From Candidatus Hermodarchaeota archaeon (lineage in GTDB: Archaea > Asgardarchaeota > Hermodarchaeia > Hermodarchaeales > Hermodarchaeaceae), in NCBI GenBank assembly GCA_016839365.1, contig JAEOUH010000029.1:1-64000 (forward strand): a stretch of 64,000 nucleotides of DNA, read 5' to 3'. Below are positions 29,568 to 39,620 of this stretch, one piece after another. Position 1 is the first letter of the stretch. Every line of letters starts with the position of its first letter. The position numbers were made by a program, and so were the translations under genes. The notes under the pieces were generated by a model. It ran no database searches, was not told the origin of the DNA, and saw only the letters and a list, made by a program, of their open reading frames with translations.

Positions 29568-30890
29568 TTGAGTATGGCACGTACACGCGTAATCATCATG
29601 GGCGCAGCAGGACGCGATTTCCATAACTTCAACGTCTATTTCCGAGACAATGAGGAATATGAGGTCGTCGCCTTTACTGCCACACAAATTCCTGGTATTG
29701 AAGAACGCATCTACCCATCAGTTCTGGCTGGGAAACTCTATCCGAAAGGCATCCCAATTTATTCAGAAGAGATACTCCCTGCCCTCGTCAAAGAGCATAA
29801 CATTGAACAAGTCATTTTTGCCTACAGCGATATTGCACACCTGGACGTGATGCATTTGGCATCCTGGGTGCATTCAATGGGCGCTGATTTTCGGTTGATG
29901 GGGCCAGCCACAACGATGCTGAAAAGCAAGAAACCAGTGGTAGCGATTTGTGCTGTCCGTACAGGGTCGGGAAAGAGCCAAACAAGCCGCCGCGTTGTGG
30001 AAATTCTCCGAAACAAAGGGTTGAAAGTGGTTGTGATTCGGCACCCGATGCCATATGGTGATTTAGCCAAACAAATCTGTCAACGCTTTGAGACAATTGC
30101 TGACCTCAAGAAGCACAAAACGACCATCGAGGAAATGGAAGAATATGAACCTCATATCGACCGAGGCGCGATTGTGTTTGCAGGTGTTGATTATGGGAAA
30201 ATCCTCGAAGAAGCCGAAAAAGAAGCCGATGTCATTGTGTTCGATGGTGGTAACAACGACTTCCCATTCTATCAGCCTGATATTCATATTGTGATTGCCG
30301 ATCCCCATCGCGCAGGTCATGAGGTAATGTATCATCCTGGTGAGACTAACCTGCGAATGGCAGATGTTGTCATTATCAACAAAATTGATACTGCTGAACC
30401 AGAGTGTATTGACCAGGTTCGGCGTACTATCCGGGTAGTGAATCCCCGCGCCATTATCATCGATGCCGCCTCACCCCTCTTTGTTGATGATCCTGATGCG
30501 ATTCGTGGAAAACGTGCCCTTGTAATCGAGGATGGTCCTACATTGACTCATGGTGAAATGGACATTGGTGCTGGATGGGTGGCTGCAGAAAAGTATGGTG
30601 CGGCGGAAATCATTGATCCACGACCGTATGCAGTGGGGTCGATAAAGGATACTTTTGAGAAGTTTAGCCATCTGAGTGAGATTCTTCCAGCCATGGGCTA
30701 TGGAGATGAGCAGGTTAGAGAACTTGAAGAAACTATCAATGCTATTGACGCAGAAGTAGTTGTTATAGGTACTCCTATCGATTTAGGTCGAGTTGTTAAA
30801 ATTAAGAAGCCGGCAGTACGCGTGAGGTATGAACTCCAAGAAATTGGCAAACCCACTCTTGAGGATGTCTTCAAAGGGTTTCCCAAATAA
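29568..30890 (+). CDS. Cyclic 2,3-diphosphoglycerate synthetase-like GTPase
   Basis: VIIMGAAGRDFHNFNVYFRDN, AVRTGSGKSQTSRRVVEIL (P-loop), IVFDGGNNDFPFY, VVIINKIDTAEP. Confidence 0.85.
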   Translation: MSMARTRVIIMGAAGRDFHNFNVYFRDNEEYEVVAFTATQIPGIEERIYPSVLAGKLYPKGIPIYSEEILPALVKEHNIEQVIFAYSDIAHLDVMHLASWVHSMGADFRLMGPATTMLKSKKPVVAICAVRTGSGKSQTSRRVVEILRNKGLKVVVIRHPMPYGDLAKQICQRFETIADLKKHKTTIEEMEEYEPHIDRGAIVFAGVDYGKILEEAEKEADVIVFDGGNNDFPFYQPDIHIVIADPHRAGHEVMYHPGETNLRMADVVIINKIDTAEPECIDQVRRTIRVVNPRAIIIDAASPLFVDDPDAIRGKRALVIEDGPTLTHGEMDIGAGWVAAEKYGAAEIIDPRPYAVGSIKDTFEKFSHLSEILPAMGYGDEQVRELEETINAIDAEVVVIGTPIDLGRVVKIKKPAVRVRYELQEIGKPTLEDVFKGFPK

Positions 30891-30999
30891 CGCTAGCCCT
30901 TTGTGATCCGAAGCCCCTGGATCGTCAGCCGTGGGTTTTTGTTCTCGTTAATTCATTGGATTTTTTAGGAACGTGGCAATGTGAGCAAACAAAGGTGAG

Positions 31000-31560
31000 A
31001 TGATAATGAGTGAAAAATTAGCGTATGCCACTTTGGGAGGCGGTTGCTTCTGGTGCACAGAAGCCGTATTCCTTCGCCTGAAAGGTGTCAAAAAAGTTGA
31101 GTCCGGGTATTCGGGAGGGAGACCAGAAACCGCCACGTATGACCAGGTGAGTACAGGTCGGACGGGACATGTTGAGGTTATCCAAATTACATTCAACACA
31201 AATATGATAGAATTCCGAGATTTACTTGAAATCTTCTTTGCCACTCATGATCCAACAACGTTAAATCGACAAGGCAACGATGTGGGTACACAGTATCGCT
31301 CGGTGGTGTTTTATCATGATAAGCACCAGAAGAAGGTCGCCGAAGGCCTGATTCAAGAACTAGATAAATCAGGGAAATATTCCAAGCCGATTGTCACAGC
31401 CGTGGAGCCTTTTACGGCCTTCTATAAAGCTGAGGAGTATCATCAGAATTTCTTTGCTAAAAACCCCAACCAAGCATACGCCCGAGTAGTGATTCCACCG
31501 AAATTATCAAAACTAGAAAAAGGATTCACAGAGAAATTAAAGGAACTGAGTAAAGAGTAA
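31000..31560 (+). CDS. msrA: Peptide-methionine (S)-S-oxide reductase
   Basis: ATLGGGCFWCTEAVFLRLKGVKKVESGYSGG; HDPTTLNRQGNDVGTQYRSVVFYH. Confidence 0.96.
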   Translation: MIMSEKLAYATLGGGCFWCTEAVFLRLKGVKKVESGYSGGRPETATYDQVSTGRTGHVEVIQITFNTNMIEFRDLLEIFFATHDPTTLNRQGNDVGTQYRSVVFYHDKHQKKVAEGLIQELDKSGKYSKPIVTAVEPFTAFYKAEEYHQNFFAKNPNQAYARVVIPPKLSKLEKGFTEKLKELSKE

Positions 31561-31570
31561 TAAAAGGGGT

Positions 31571-31610
31571 TAGTCCCCTAGGCTTGTTTTTTAGACAAGT
31601 TTAGGGACTA
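31571..31610. terminator. Near-perfect inverted repeat between convergent genes, candidate bidirectional terminator
   Basis: tagtccccta ggcttgt (31571-31587) / acaagtttagggacta (31595-31610): complementary with one bulge and two G-T pairs, T-rich loop tttttag. Confidence 0.55.
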
Positions 31611-32424
31611 GCTTAGTGAAGGCTTGACTAATCAGTTGTTTGGGGCCTTCAATGTCTCCGACGATGTTTATTTGGTCAATATTGATTTCACCGAGTCCAC
31701 GGGCTTGGGCCTCTTGTAAGACCGACATCTCTGTTGGATCAAATCCCAAAAGATGCATGCCAACGGCTTCCACGGCGAAAGCGTCTTTGCCAACGATTAG
31801 CCGGTCGGGTGATACGGTGATGCGTTTTTTCTTCCAACCAAGAAAGACATGAGTGGCATCTAATACCGCTAGGTCAATGCCACCAGCGGTTTCATACATA
31901 TCGATGAGGGCAGTGGCTAATTTATCATGGAATCGGTGCTTTTTGGTGTCTAGGACTAGCCCTAATAGGTTCTTGATAACAAATCCCTGATTCATGAGGT
32001 CCTCAAGTCCGGCTTCTTCGTACCGACGCGGTACGTGTGTACTGATGAACGTCTTGGGGTCCAAGAGAGTCTTAGCAAAGGGGATCTGTTCGCCGGCTAT
32101 GTCGACCAATTGGGTGTATTCATCAGTTGATAGATTGAAGGGAGTGGCTCTGTTGTTATAGCAGTCGTTCCAGACCTCTAGGCGCTTTAGCCCTGAACCA
32201 GCTCCGCTATCGGATTCAACAATCAATATTTCTGAAGCTTGGTCAAATGCAGTGATGATGGCATTCAATGTTTTTATCGTGGAACAAATCCCTGTCTTAG
32301 GATTATAGATTCCCACTTTGACAACGACTTTTCGATTCGGAGCATTAAGCCCATTCAGCCCTCCAATAGTTTCGATGGCTTGGGGGAAAGAATCAGTGTT
32401 TACAATGGCTACAGTTGGCTTCAC
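31591..32424 (-). CDS. DUF362-family protein
   Basis: VVVKVGIYNPKTGICSTIKTLNAIITAF, ILIVESDSGAG, AVLDATHVFLGWKKKR...IVGKDAFAVEAVGMHLLGFDP. Confidence 0.75.
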   Translation of the reverse strand: MKPTVAIVNTDSFPQAIETIGGLNGLNAPNRKVVVKVGIYNPKTGICSTIKTLNAIITAFDQASEILIVESDSGAGSGLKRLEVWNDCYNNRATPFNLSTDEYTQLVDIAGEQIPFAKTLLDPKTFISTHVPRRYEEAGLEDLMNQGFVIKNLLGLVLDTKKHRFHDKLATALIDMYETAGGIDLAVLDATHVFLGWKKKRITVSPDRLIVGKDAFAVEAVGMHLLGFDPTEMSVLQEAQARGLGEINIDQINIVGDIEGPKQLISQAFTKLVPKLV

Positions 32425-32443
32425 GGCAAGCAGCTCGTTTAGT

Positions 32444-33385
32444 TTAAGCGGCTAATGGTTTTTTGAGTATTACTTCGAACATTTCTAGTTCAGGTCGCAT
32501 TTTTGCGAAGTTCGCGGCAAGGGGGGCATTAGTTCTGAAATAGAAGTTCGTTCTTAATGGTGTATCACTCCAACCAGCTACTTCGACCTCTTTTGCGAGC
32601 TCATAGACCAATCGTTCCCATACGTGCTGATATCCAGCTCGGATTGCTGTGAACCGCATCAATACCCGTGGTTCGTCTCCGAAGAGGAACCGCTGATCTG
32701 GCTCGATTTTGATTGGTGCACTGGCAGCTATGACTTTATCCTTATCGAAGAGGAGAACCGCGTGGCCATCTTTCATCACTCGACCTTTGAAGTAGGTCTC
32801 TCGAGCTTCTTCGTTGGCAAACTCTTGAGCGAGCCTGGGATCAGCCTGTGAAATCTCATATAGGTATTTCAGATCCTTCATTGTTGCAACACGGCTCGTA
32901 AAAGCCATAAGCTTGTCAGACAACTTCCATTTACTGATTTCCTTAAAATTCAAATCAAGGACATACCGATAGATTCTTTCAAGCTCAACAAAGCCCTTCT
33001 CTTCCCAAAATGCTATCTGCTTGTCAGCTATCTTGGCGGTGTAAACAACAGTTGTTGCGATTTCCTCTGTCCCTTCTTGTTTCTTCAAGTAGGTAAACAT
33101 TTCATTGAAGAGCTTTTTTTGAACTTCAATCGGAGCCCCTGGCATTGCCCATGGGTACCCGATATACACTCGTCCTCGTTCCGAACTAGAATTTCGAGAG
33201 GTGATATAGGCTAAAGGTTCACCGGATTCAGTCAACGCATACATGGTCATTTTTGAATCACGAGTCAAATTACGAACACGAATTTCTTCAGCCCGTACAG
33301 GAAGCCCTGATGCCTCAGAATAGATTTTGGCTTGGATTTCTTCGAGCCCTTGGTCGGGCTCCCAATGGCGATATACAACTTTCAA
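32444..33385 (-). CDS. GNAT-like acetyltransferase
   Basis: N-acetyltransferase-like layout, VYIGYPWAMPGAPIEVQKKLFNEMFTYLKKQEG...WEEKGFVELERIYRYVL. Confidence 0.65.
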   Translation of the reverse strand: MKVVYRHWEPDQGLEEIQAKIYSEASGLPVRAEEIRVRNLTRDSKMTMYALTESGEPLAYITSRNSSSERGRVYIGYPWAMPGAPIEVQKKLFNEMFTYLKKQEGTEEIATTVVYTAKIADKQIAFWEEKGFVELERIYRYVLDLNFKEISKWKLSDKLMAFTSRVATMKDLKYLYEISQADPRLAQEFANEEARETYFKGRVMKDGHAVLLFDKDKVIAASAPIKIEPDQRFLFGDEPRVLMRFTAIRAGYQHVWERLVYELAKEVEVAGWSDTPLRTNFYFRTNAPLAANFAKMRPELEMFEVILKKPLAA

Positions 33386-33497
33386 AATAAATCAACTTCC
33401 GCAAAAGCGGGTCTATTATTCTCGTTTACTGAGAATAATAGGACATTTAGTAATATAAATCTCTTGTGATATAAGACTAGTTAGACATGTTGAGCAC

Positions 33498-35369
33498 CTA
33501 TATGCGTTCCAGTGGAGTAATTCCAAGCAGCTCGAGGGCGTTGGAAAGGACTTGACGACTGAGGTCAACGAGAAGGAGACGAGCATTCTTGAGCCCAGGA
33601 GTTTTGGCTTTGAGAACCGGGCAGTGATTGTAGAACGCGTTGAAGGCAACGGAAAGGGCGTAGGTGTACTCGGCGAGATGAAAGAGTTCGATGCGAGTTC
33701 CCCAGACTTCGCGGTGGATTCCCTCTACGACTTCAAGGATGAGGGCTGGAAAACGACCAAGGAGCTTGATGAGTTCGGTTTCAAACGGGCTGGATAAGCT
33801 GCTGAGGCGCGCTGTTTTCGGAGCCGCCTCCTTTTGGAGGATGGAGCTAGCCCTGGCATGAGTATACATCAAGTAGGGAGCCGCGTTGCCATCGAAGTTG
33901 AGCATATCTTCCCATTTGAATACGATTTGTTTTTCGACTGCAACTTTGAGGAGGGCGTATCTGATTGCAGCTGATCCAACGGCTTCAGCGACTTGGCGGA
34001 GGAAGCGGGCATCTGCCTCAGGGTTACGCTTCTTCACTTCTTTTCGTGCACGACGTGTGGATTCTCGAAGGATATCGTCGGTGCTTTGACCTATCCATGT
34101 GCCTTTTCTTCCAGAGATTCGAGCATCTGGGAGTGTTACAAACTCGTAGGCAAGATGATAGTAGTTGGCTGATGCCTTGATATAGCCGAGAGTTTCCAAG
34201 GTGAGGTAGACTGTGCGTTGCTCTTGGCTTTGAGGCATGCCGATGACATTATAGATCACATCGGCGGGACGGTAGTGACCCTCTTCTCCCTGTTGTTTAG
34301 TGGTCCAAATCTCGTTTTCACGGGCTTTGGGGCTCTTGAATGGTTGGTATTTGAAGGGATCTGGAATGACTCCAAATTTCCAAAAATGGAACACTATGTC
34401 TTTTCCAGTATAAGTGGCGACTCCATCAGAGCGGACCAACACTTTTTCGGTATCCTTCAATTGCTTGAACTCTTCATAGGCACCAAGGTCCACGATTACA
34501 CAACCCGCTTTTTCACCCCCTGTGGGTCGGGATGCCGTGGGCGCTTCCATGATTTTCTTCAGACCCTTAGCGAATAAGCCAGAATGCGCAATATCGCTTT
34601 CCCACACTAATAGATCATGATGAACGTTAAGCCGATCATGGGTTTTATGATGAGCTCGTAGCACCCGTTCCGACATTTTTCGGGCTTCCGAGGCCATTTC
34701 ATTGTACCCTTCTTCCATGAGCTTCAAGTATTGGCGAACCTGTGCTTCGTCGTATTTGTCTTGGGCATCCACATAGAGGCGGCCAATCACTTGGTCATAT
34801 TTCCCTTTGTACTCTGACGCATCTAGGTGTTTTAGCGCCCAATACGCAACAGCGATTTGGAGTCCGAGGTCATTGATGTAATCCATTCGAGTGACATCAT
34901 ACCCGACGGCTTGCATAAGTCGGGCAACTGTGTCACCAAGGACGGCGTTTCGGGCATGGCCGATATGCAAGGGGTTGTTTGGATTCACCGCAGGATATTC
35001 CACAACGACATGCTTTCCTGCAAACCTCTTTGTTTTGCCATATAAGGGTCCGTCGGCTTGGATCGCTTCGACGACCAATCGGCGATAGGGAATGATGTTG
35101 ATGTAGAAATTCACATATGGTCCGTGAGCAACGACCTGCTCAATGAGTGGAAACTGGATGGGATCGAAGAACGCTAGTTCCTTAGCGATTTCTGCTGGGC
35201 TCTTCTTAAGCTGCTGAGCCAAGTGGAAGGCTGCGGTGCAAGCTAAATCCCCATGTTGTGGGTCTCCGGGTATTTCGAGGTATCTACTAAGGTCTTGTCC
35301 ACTGGCTAGATGTAGCGCTTTAATGACCTGTTTCTTGAATTTTGCCCAAGGATTTTCGACGTTCACCAT
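33498..35369 (-). CDS. argS: Arginyl-tRNA synthetase (start at internal ATG MVNVENPWAKF; ORF extends to 35426)
   Basis: YPAVNPNNPLHIGHARNAVLGDTVARL (HIGH motif); ISGRKGTWIGQSTDDIL; C-terminal DALR-like anticodon-binding domain. Confidence 0.95.
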   Translation of the reverse strand: MVNVENPWAKFKKQVIKALHLASGQDLSRYLEIPGDPQHGDLACTAAFHLAQQLKKSPAEIAKELAFFDPIQFPLIEQVVAHGPYVNFYINIIPYRRLVVEAIQADGPLYGKTKRFAGKHVVVEYPAVNPNNPLHIGHARNAVLGDTVARLMQAVGYDVTRMDYINDLGLQIAVAYWALKHLDASEYKGKYDQVIGRLYVDAQDKYDEAQVRQYLKLMEEGYNEMASEARKMSERVLRAHHKTHDRLNVHHDLLVWESDIAHSGLFAKGLKKIMEAPTASRPTGGEKAGCVIVDLGAYEEFKQLKDTEKVLVRSDGVATYTGKDIVFHFWKFGVIPDPFKYQPFKSPKARENEIWTTKQQGEEGHYRPADVIYNVIGMPQSQEQRTVYLTLETLGYIKASANYYHLAYEFVTLPDARISGRKGTWIGQSTDDILRESTRRARKEVKKRNPEADARFLRQVAEAVGSAAIRYALLKVAVEKQIVFKWEDMLNFDGNAAPYLMYTHARASSILQKEAAPKTARLSSLSSPFETELIKLLGRFPALILEVVEGIHREVWGTRIELFHLAEYTYALSVAFNAFYNHCPVLKAKTPGLKNARLLLVDLSRQVLSNALELLGITPLERI

Positions 35370-35503
35370 TATCTGAATCCTACTGAGAGTACGCGAAGTC
35401 AGCCTTTTTTCTCTTTCGTCAAACACTGATGGAAGTTACCTTCTCAAGATTAAGAACGAAATCATTAAAATAGGGTGTATCGTAACTCGCCTGAATCAAT
35501 TGT

Positions 35504-35579
35504 GGGCCCGTGGCCAAGTGGATACGGCGACAGGCTTCGGACCTGTAGATCCGGGGTTCAAATCCCTGCGGGCCCGCCA
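35504..35579 (+). tRNA. tRNA-Arg (anticodon TCG), CCA encoded
   Basis: Acceptor GGGCCCG/CGGGCCC, anticodon arm ACAGG-CTTCGGA-CCTGT, T-arm CGGGG-TTCAAAT-CCCTG, discriminator G + CCA. Confidence 0.95.
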
Positions 35580-35750
35580 GTCCCTTTTGCCTCATAACTT
35601 AATGATTATTGAATATGGTCCCTATTATTGCCGGATTTCTTTCAAGTCTTAGTTTACCCGCTCCTAAGTATAGGGAGGAGTGTACTTCTGGCGATTTTCG
35701 ATTCGTTTTGGTAGTGATGTTAGTAGTAAACCAATTAGAAACGTGCGTGC

Positions 35751-36884
35751 CTATTTGATAGACTTGAACCGACCTTTGAGTTTATTTAACACATCGGGAA
35801 GTGTGGTGTATTCCATAGCTGTTGGAGGTAGACGATGAGGTTCAAAGGGTCCGTGACGGCGTAGATAATCTGCGACGTACATGCACTGGTCACGTGTTAA
35901 ATCCCAAGCAGGGTCATCGAAGACATCTAAAGGCTCAGTTAGCCTCCCATCTTTCATGCTAAAGGCTAATCCGATGACACGTGGAGGACCGTCAAAACGT
36001 GTGCATTGTGAGTAATGAAGAGGAACAGGCATTAGGGGGCCGTTGTGGCTTCCGCGCATCCATCCGGTTACAAGATGACCGAGTGCGAAGCCTTCGAGAA
36101 CTTCCCCCGTTGCAGGAAATCCACTTTGTGCCCGTACGATGGCAGCAGGATCATCTTTTCCAATGTACTTTCCCGCAACTGCGTATAGTTTCTCGGTGGA
36201 GATGACTGCACCGATACCCCGTTTTTCGTCCTTTGAATAGACGTGTTTGATGACATAGTCTTCTGTTGACCCAATTAAGGCTAAGAGATCGTAGGTTTCA
36301 GCGGGGGTTTCGAGTTTTACCATTTTGTCGTTTTTGATGTCGAAGACTTCGAAGATGAAACCATCGTGCATCTTTGGGTCGATGATGAGACCAGATGTAT
36401 TGAAAGGATCGGCGAACACCCGGTAGATTGGGTAGTTGAAAGCGCCCGGGGCAGTTTTATCCGCCGTAAAAACTACAAAGGGTTCAGCCGGACGTTCTTC
36501 AAATTCCATTTCTGCAACGCCAGGTCCCATTCCGCGGACATTGCCACTGAAGGCTTCCTTCAAGATGTCCTGTCCGGCTCCGTAGAGTCCACGTTCCTTC
36601 GCATTTTGTGCGCCTTTCATAAGGGCATCGAAAGCGGTTTTGTGGATTTCTTCGTCATCAACTCCACGAGTGTGGGTCATCATGATCTCGCTATCATCAC
36701 CCGCATTCCAGATTTTGTAGTCAATGATGAGTCCGGATTGGTGGGCGTCTTCGATAGCTTGACAGATGACATCAGTTGTCACATCACAGGTCCGGATGTG
36801 ACCACCAATACTACCAATATCGGCTTTGATTAGTGTGATAGTGATTTTCACAGGTACCACCTGTGTTATACTCCTTTTTTTCAC
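35751..36884 (-). CDS. fbp: Fructose-1,6-bisphosphate aldolase/phosphatase (archaeal type V FBPase); GTG at 36851 is an alternative start
   Basis: ITITLIKADIGSIGGHIRT, IWNAGDDSEIMMTHTRG, GAGQDILKEAFSGNVRGMGPGVAEMEFEERPAEPFVVFTADKTAPGAFN. Confidence 0.95.
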   Translation of the reverse strand: MKKRSITQVVPVKITITLIKADIGSIGGHIRTCDVTTDVICQAIEDAHQSGLIIDYKIWNAGDDSEIMMTHTRGVDDEEIHKTAFDALMKGAQNAKERGLYGAGQDILKEAFSGNVRGMGPGVAEMEFEERPAEPFVVFTADKTAPGAFNYPIYRVFADPFNTSGLIIDPKMHDGFIFEVFDIKNDKMVKLETPAETYDLLALIGSTEDYVIKHVYSKDEKRGIGAVISTEKLYAVAGKYIGKDDPAAIVRAQSGFPATGEVLEGFALGHLVTGWMRGSHNGPLMPVPLHYSQCTRFDGPPRVIGLAFSMKDGRLTEPLDVFDDPAWDLTRDQCMYVADYLRRHGPFEPHRLPPTAMEYTTLPDVLNKLKGRFKSIK

Positions 36885-36996
36885 GTGTTGGGTGCAACAC
36901 GCTGAAGGCAGACTATCTTACCATTATTAAATAATTTGGTTCTTTTGCACAAATTTCTTATTTTCATCCCTCTGTCTGGAGAACCCGATTTAGGTG

Positions 36997-37518
36997 TTAG
37001 AGTTTGTTTAACTCTTTGAGGTATCGGCGGCCAAGCTCGACATAGATTTGCCAATTTGTTGCAAGTTCTGTACGATCGTTAGGAGTTAGAGACCGGACAA
37101 CTTTGCCTGGAATGCCAAATACCACACTTTCAGGTGGAATCTGCTTCCCAGGCGTGATCACGCTCCCCGCCCCAATGATTGTGTGATGTCCGACATGTGC
37201 ACCATTTAAAATCACAGCACCTATCCCGACTAGGACGTTATCATCAATGGTACATCCATGGGCAACGGTGTTGTGCCCAAGGATTACGCAGTTCCCAATT
37301 TTGGTGGGGAATCGAACATCAGCGTGAACGGTGCAGTTGTCTTGGATACTAGAATCAGTTCCTATTGTAATGGTGTTGTAATCAGCACGAATTACTGCGT
37401 GCTCCCACACGTTACTTCGAGCTCCAATAGTAGCCGCCCCAATGACTGTTGCACGTGGGGAAATGTATACATCTGCTGCAATTGTCGGTTTCTTATCTTG
37501 GTAGGGGATGATTGGCAT
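36997..37518 (-). CDS. Gamma carbonic anhydrase family (left-handed beta-helix hexapeptide) protein
   Basis: VYISPRATVIGAATIGARSNVWEHAVIRADYNTITIGTDSSIQDNCTVHADVRFPTKIGNCVILGHNTVAHGCTI. Confidence 0.9.
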   Translation of the reverse strand: MPIIPYQDKKPTIAADVYISPRATVIGAATIGARSNVWEHAVIRADYNTITIGTDSSIQDNCTVHADVRFPTKIGNCVILGHNTVAHGCTIDDNVLVGIGAVILNGAHVGHHTIIGAGSVITPGKQIPPESVVFGIPGKVVRSLTPNDRTELATNWQIYVELGRRYLKELNKL

Positions 37519-37573
37519 ACATTCTCATCTCCAGTTTTTCTGTCGGTAGATATCTTTATGCCATAACTGTTAC

Positions 37574-38362
37574 TCATTCACCGCCTCCCAAAGCTAGAAT
37601 TGCTGCACCCAAGGCTCCGGTGTATTGGGGTTCCCTTGGTACCCAGAGTTCTGTTTGGATTGCCTGGGCCAGATAATACAGAAAACCAGGATTTAACGCA
37701 ACTCCGCCAGTCACAGAGACAGGTGATTTGACTCCGACTCGTTGAGAGAGAGTGGCGATTTTTGACGCCATTGCTTTATGAACACCCGCAGCAATATCTG
37801 AAGGACTTTCTCCAGTTCCGATACGCCCAATTACTTCGCTTTCAGCAAAGACAGTGCATGTACTGCTGATTGTCGAAGGGCGCTTGGCTTTCAAAGAGAG
37901 AGACCCTAATTCGTTGATTGAAACCTCAAGGACCCGTGCCATTACTTCTAAGAATCGTCCAGTCCCTGCACTACATTTGTCGTTAAGTTCGAAGTCAAGG
38001 GGACGACCATCGGTGCCGATACGTATTACTTTGGAATCTTGTCCACCGATATCGATGAGGGTACGAATTTCAGGATTGAGGTGGTGGACCCCGACGCTGT
38101 GACAGGTGATTTCGGTGACGGATTTTATGGCATTGAGGGCTTGACGGCGACCGTATCCTGTACTAATGACAGGAACGACCGTGAGGTCTTGCTGAGAGCT
38201 TTTTCTCAACTCGTCTAGGCATTTTTGTACAGATTTCTGGGCTGAGGCACCTGTGGCGAGTAGATATTGGGTAACAACGTTACGCTTGGCATCGAGTAAT
38301 ACAGCTTTCGTGGTAGTGGAACCTACATCTATGCCTATGCTCAAAGTTGATTTGGTAGCCAC
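37574..38362 (-). CDS. 2-hydroxyacyl-CoA dehydratase activator (BadF/HgdC ATPase)
   Basis: LSIGIDVGSTTTKAVLLD; IDIGGQDSKVIRI; NDKCSAGTGRFLEVMA. Confidence 0.93.
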   Translation of the reverse strand: MATKSTLSIGIDVGSTTTKAVLLDAKRNVVTQYLLATGASAQKSVQKCLDELRKSSQQDLTVVPVISTGYGRRQALNAIKSVTEITCHSVGVHHLNPEIRTLIDIGGQDSKVIRIGTDGRPLDFELNDKCSAGTGRFLEVMARVLEVSINELGSLSLKAKRPSTISSTCTVFAESEVIGRIGTGESPSDIAAGVHKAMASKIATLSQRVGVKSPVSVTGGVALNPGFLYYLAQAIQTELWVPREPQYTGALGAAILALGGGE

Positions 38363-38374
38363 GGTTATCGGCTC

Positions 38375-39601
38375 TTATACAATCATTTCGAGGAGGGCTT
38401 CGACTCGAGTCTCTACTTGTGCTTCATTGTATTGTTGGCTGTCGACCATATCGCCTTCGATGATGACACCAGGAACCCCGGTTCGACGGGTGATTTCTTC
38501 TTTGGTTACCATTTGTCCTAAGGAATACCGCTTACAAGAGCGGACAGAGAACAATACAAACCCTTCTAGATCATAATCTTTGATGAGTGAACACATTTTG
38601 TCGATTTTGGCTGTGAGTCCCTTGTTGAGGTAGACGTTTGAATAGACTTTCGCAATGCTTTCCAGAATTTCTCCTCGCGGGATATTCGCTGACCAAGCAT
38701 GAGTGTACGAATCCGCTGGGAAAGACACACCTTTCTTAGCCAAGGTATTAAAGAAGTTGTAGATGGTGAACCATGGTGGAATATTATCCCAGAGCAATCG
38801 GACTTTCTCATCGACGATGGCGCCTACATTATTTTTCACTCGATCTTGAACCTCTGCCAGAAAAGCCTGATAGAAGCTAATCGCCTGTTGTGTTCCACGT
38901 AAAGCAACAATGGGAGCCATGGATAGGAACCGGTCTGCGCAGTTAAGGGGCGTGGGTTTGTGGCGACACGCCTCTAATGCACGAGTCCAGAGAGATACTG
39001 CTTCGTTGGACAGTTCAGCGACTTGAATGAGTTTCTCTTCATCGTAATCTTGGTTGAATGTCTGACTCAGGAACTCTATTAGGCCCTCGAGTTTGGATTT
39101 CACATAGGAAAGGTGATGGGATGGTTGATCTCCTTCTAAGGGCGGCATATCGACGAGATAGACGGGTGCTCCAGTCATTTCAGAGACAGCTTCATACCAG
39201 GAAAGAACGGTGCCACAGATATTATTGCAGGCCAGGAGGGCTTGGGGTGTGGGAAGGCCAGTAAGGGGGCTTTGTTGAGGATTCTTAACAGAGCCAATAC
39301 TACTCCGAGCATAGGAACACAGCTCCTGAGAGAACCCCAATTCTTCAGCAAAGCCACAGAGTAATGGGCCGCATTTTTCTGAACCAACAATAGCTCCATA
39401 CTGCTCGGGGTACGCGGCTGTTACATCGAATGCCACGGGAATCTCAACGGGAAAGCCTGATGTCACCCATGCCAAACGTCCCTGCTGTGAAGCCTGTTTC
39501 GTACTTAAAATGTGAAGCGTCATGGTGTCGCGCAGAAGCTTGCTGGTGTTCAGTTTCCGGTAAGCTTTTTCTTTGGGAGTGGTGGTTGCGTCTGGAGCCA
39601 T
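38375..39601 (-). CDS. 2-hydroxyacyl-CoA dehydratase/benzoyl-CoA reductase subunit (HgdB/BcrC family)
   Basis: CNNICGTVLSWYEAVSEMTGAPVYLVDMPP; FVLFSVRSCKRYSLGQM...VPGVIIEGDMVDSQQYNEAQVETRVEALLEMI. Confidence 0.9.
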   Translation of the reverse strand: MAPDATTTPKEKAYRKLNTSKLLRDTMTLHILSTKQASQQGRLAWVTSGFPVEIPVAFDVTAAYPEQYGAIVGSEKCGPLLCGFAEELGFSQELCSYARSSIGSVKNPQQSPLTGLPTPQALLACNNICGTVLSWYEAVSEMTGAPVYLVDMPPLEGDQPSHHLSYVKSKLEGLIEFLSQTFNQDYDEEKLIQVAELSNEAVSLWTRALEACRHKPTPLNCADRFLSMAPIVALRGTQQAISFYQAFLAEVQDRVKNNVGAIVDEKVRLLWDNIPPWFTIYNFFNTLAKKGVSFPADSYTHAWSANIPRGEILESIAKVYSNVYLNKGLTAKIDKMCSLIKDYDLEGFVLFSVRSCKRYSLGQMVTKEEITRRTGVPGVIIEGDMVDSQQYNEAQVETRVEALLEMIV

Positions 39602-39620
39602 TATCTTTCACCTTTTAGTA

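Noticed and set aside
30891-30960. Possible terminator after 29568..30890 (gatcc...ggatc then gggttttt)
   Set aside because: Stem only 5 bp and not adjacent to the T-run; too weak to call.
33552-35088. Several plus-strand ORFs (33552, 33886, 33965, 34218, 34857, 34891)
   Set aside because: All antisense to argS, which has clear synthetase motifs.
36366-36833. 155-aa plus-strand ORF
   Set aside because: Antisense to the FBP aldolase/phosphatase gene; no independent support.
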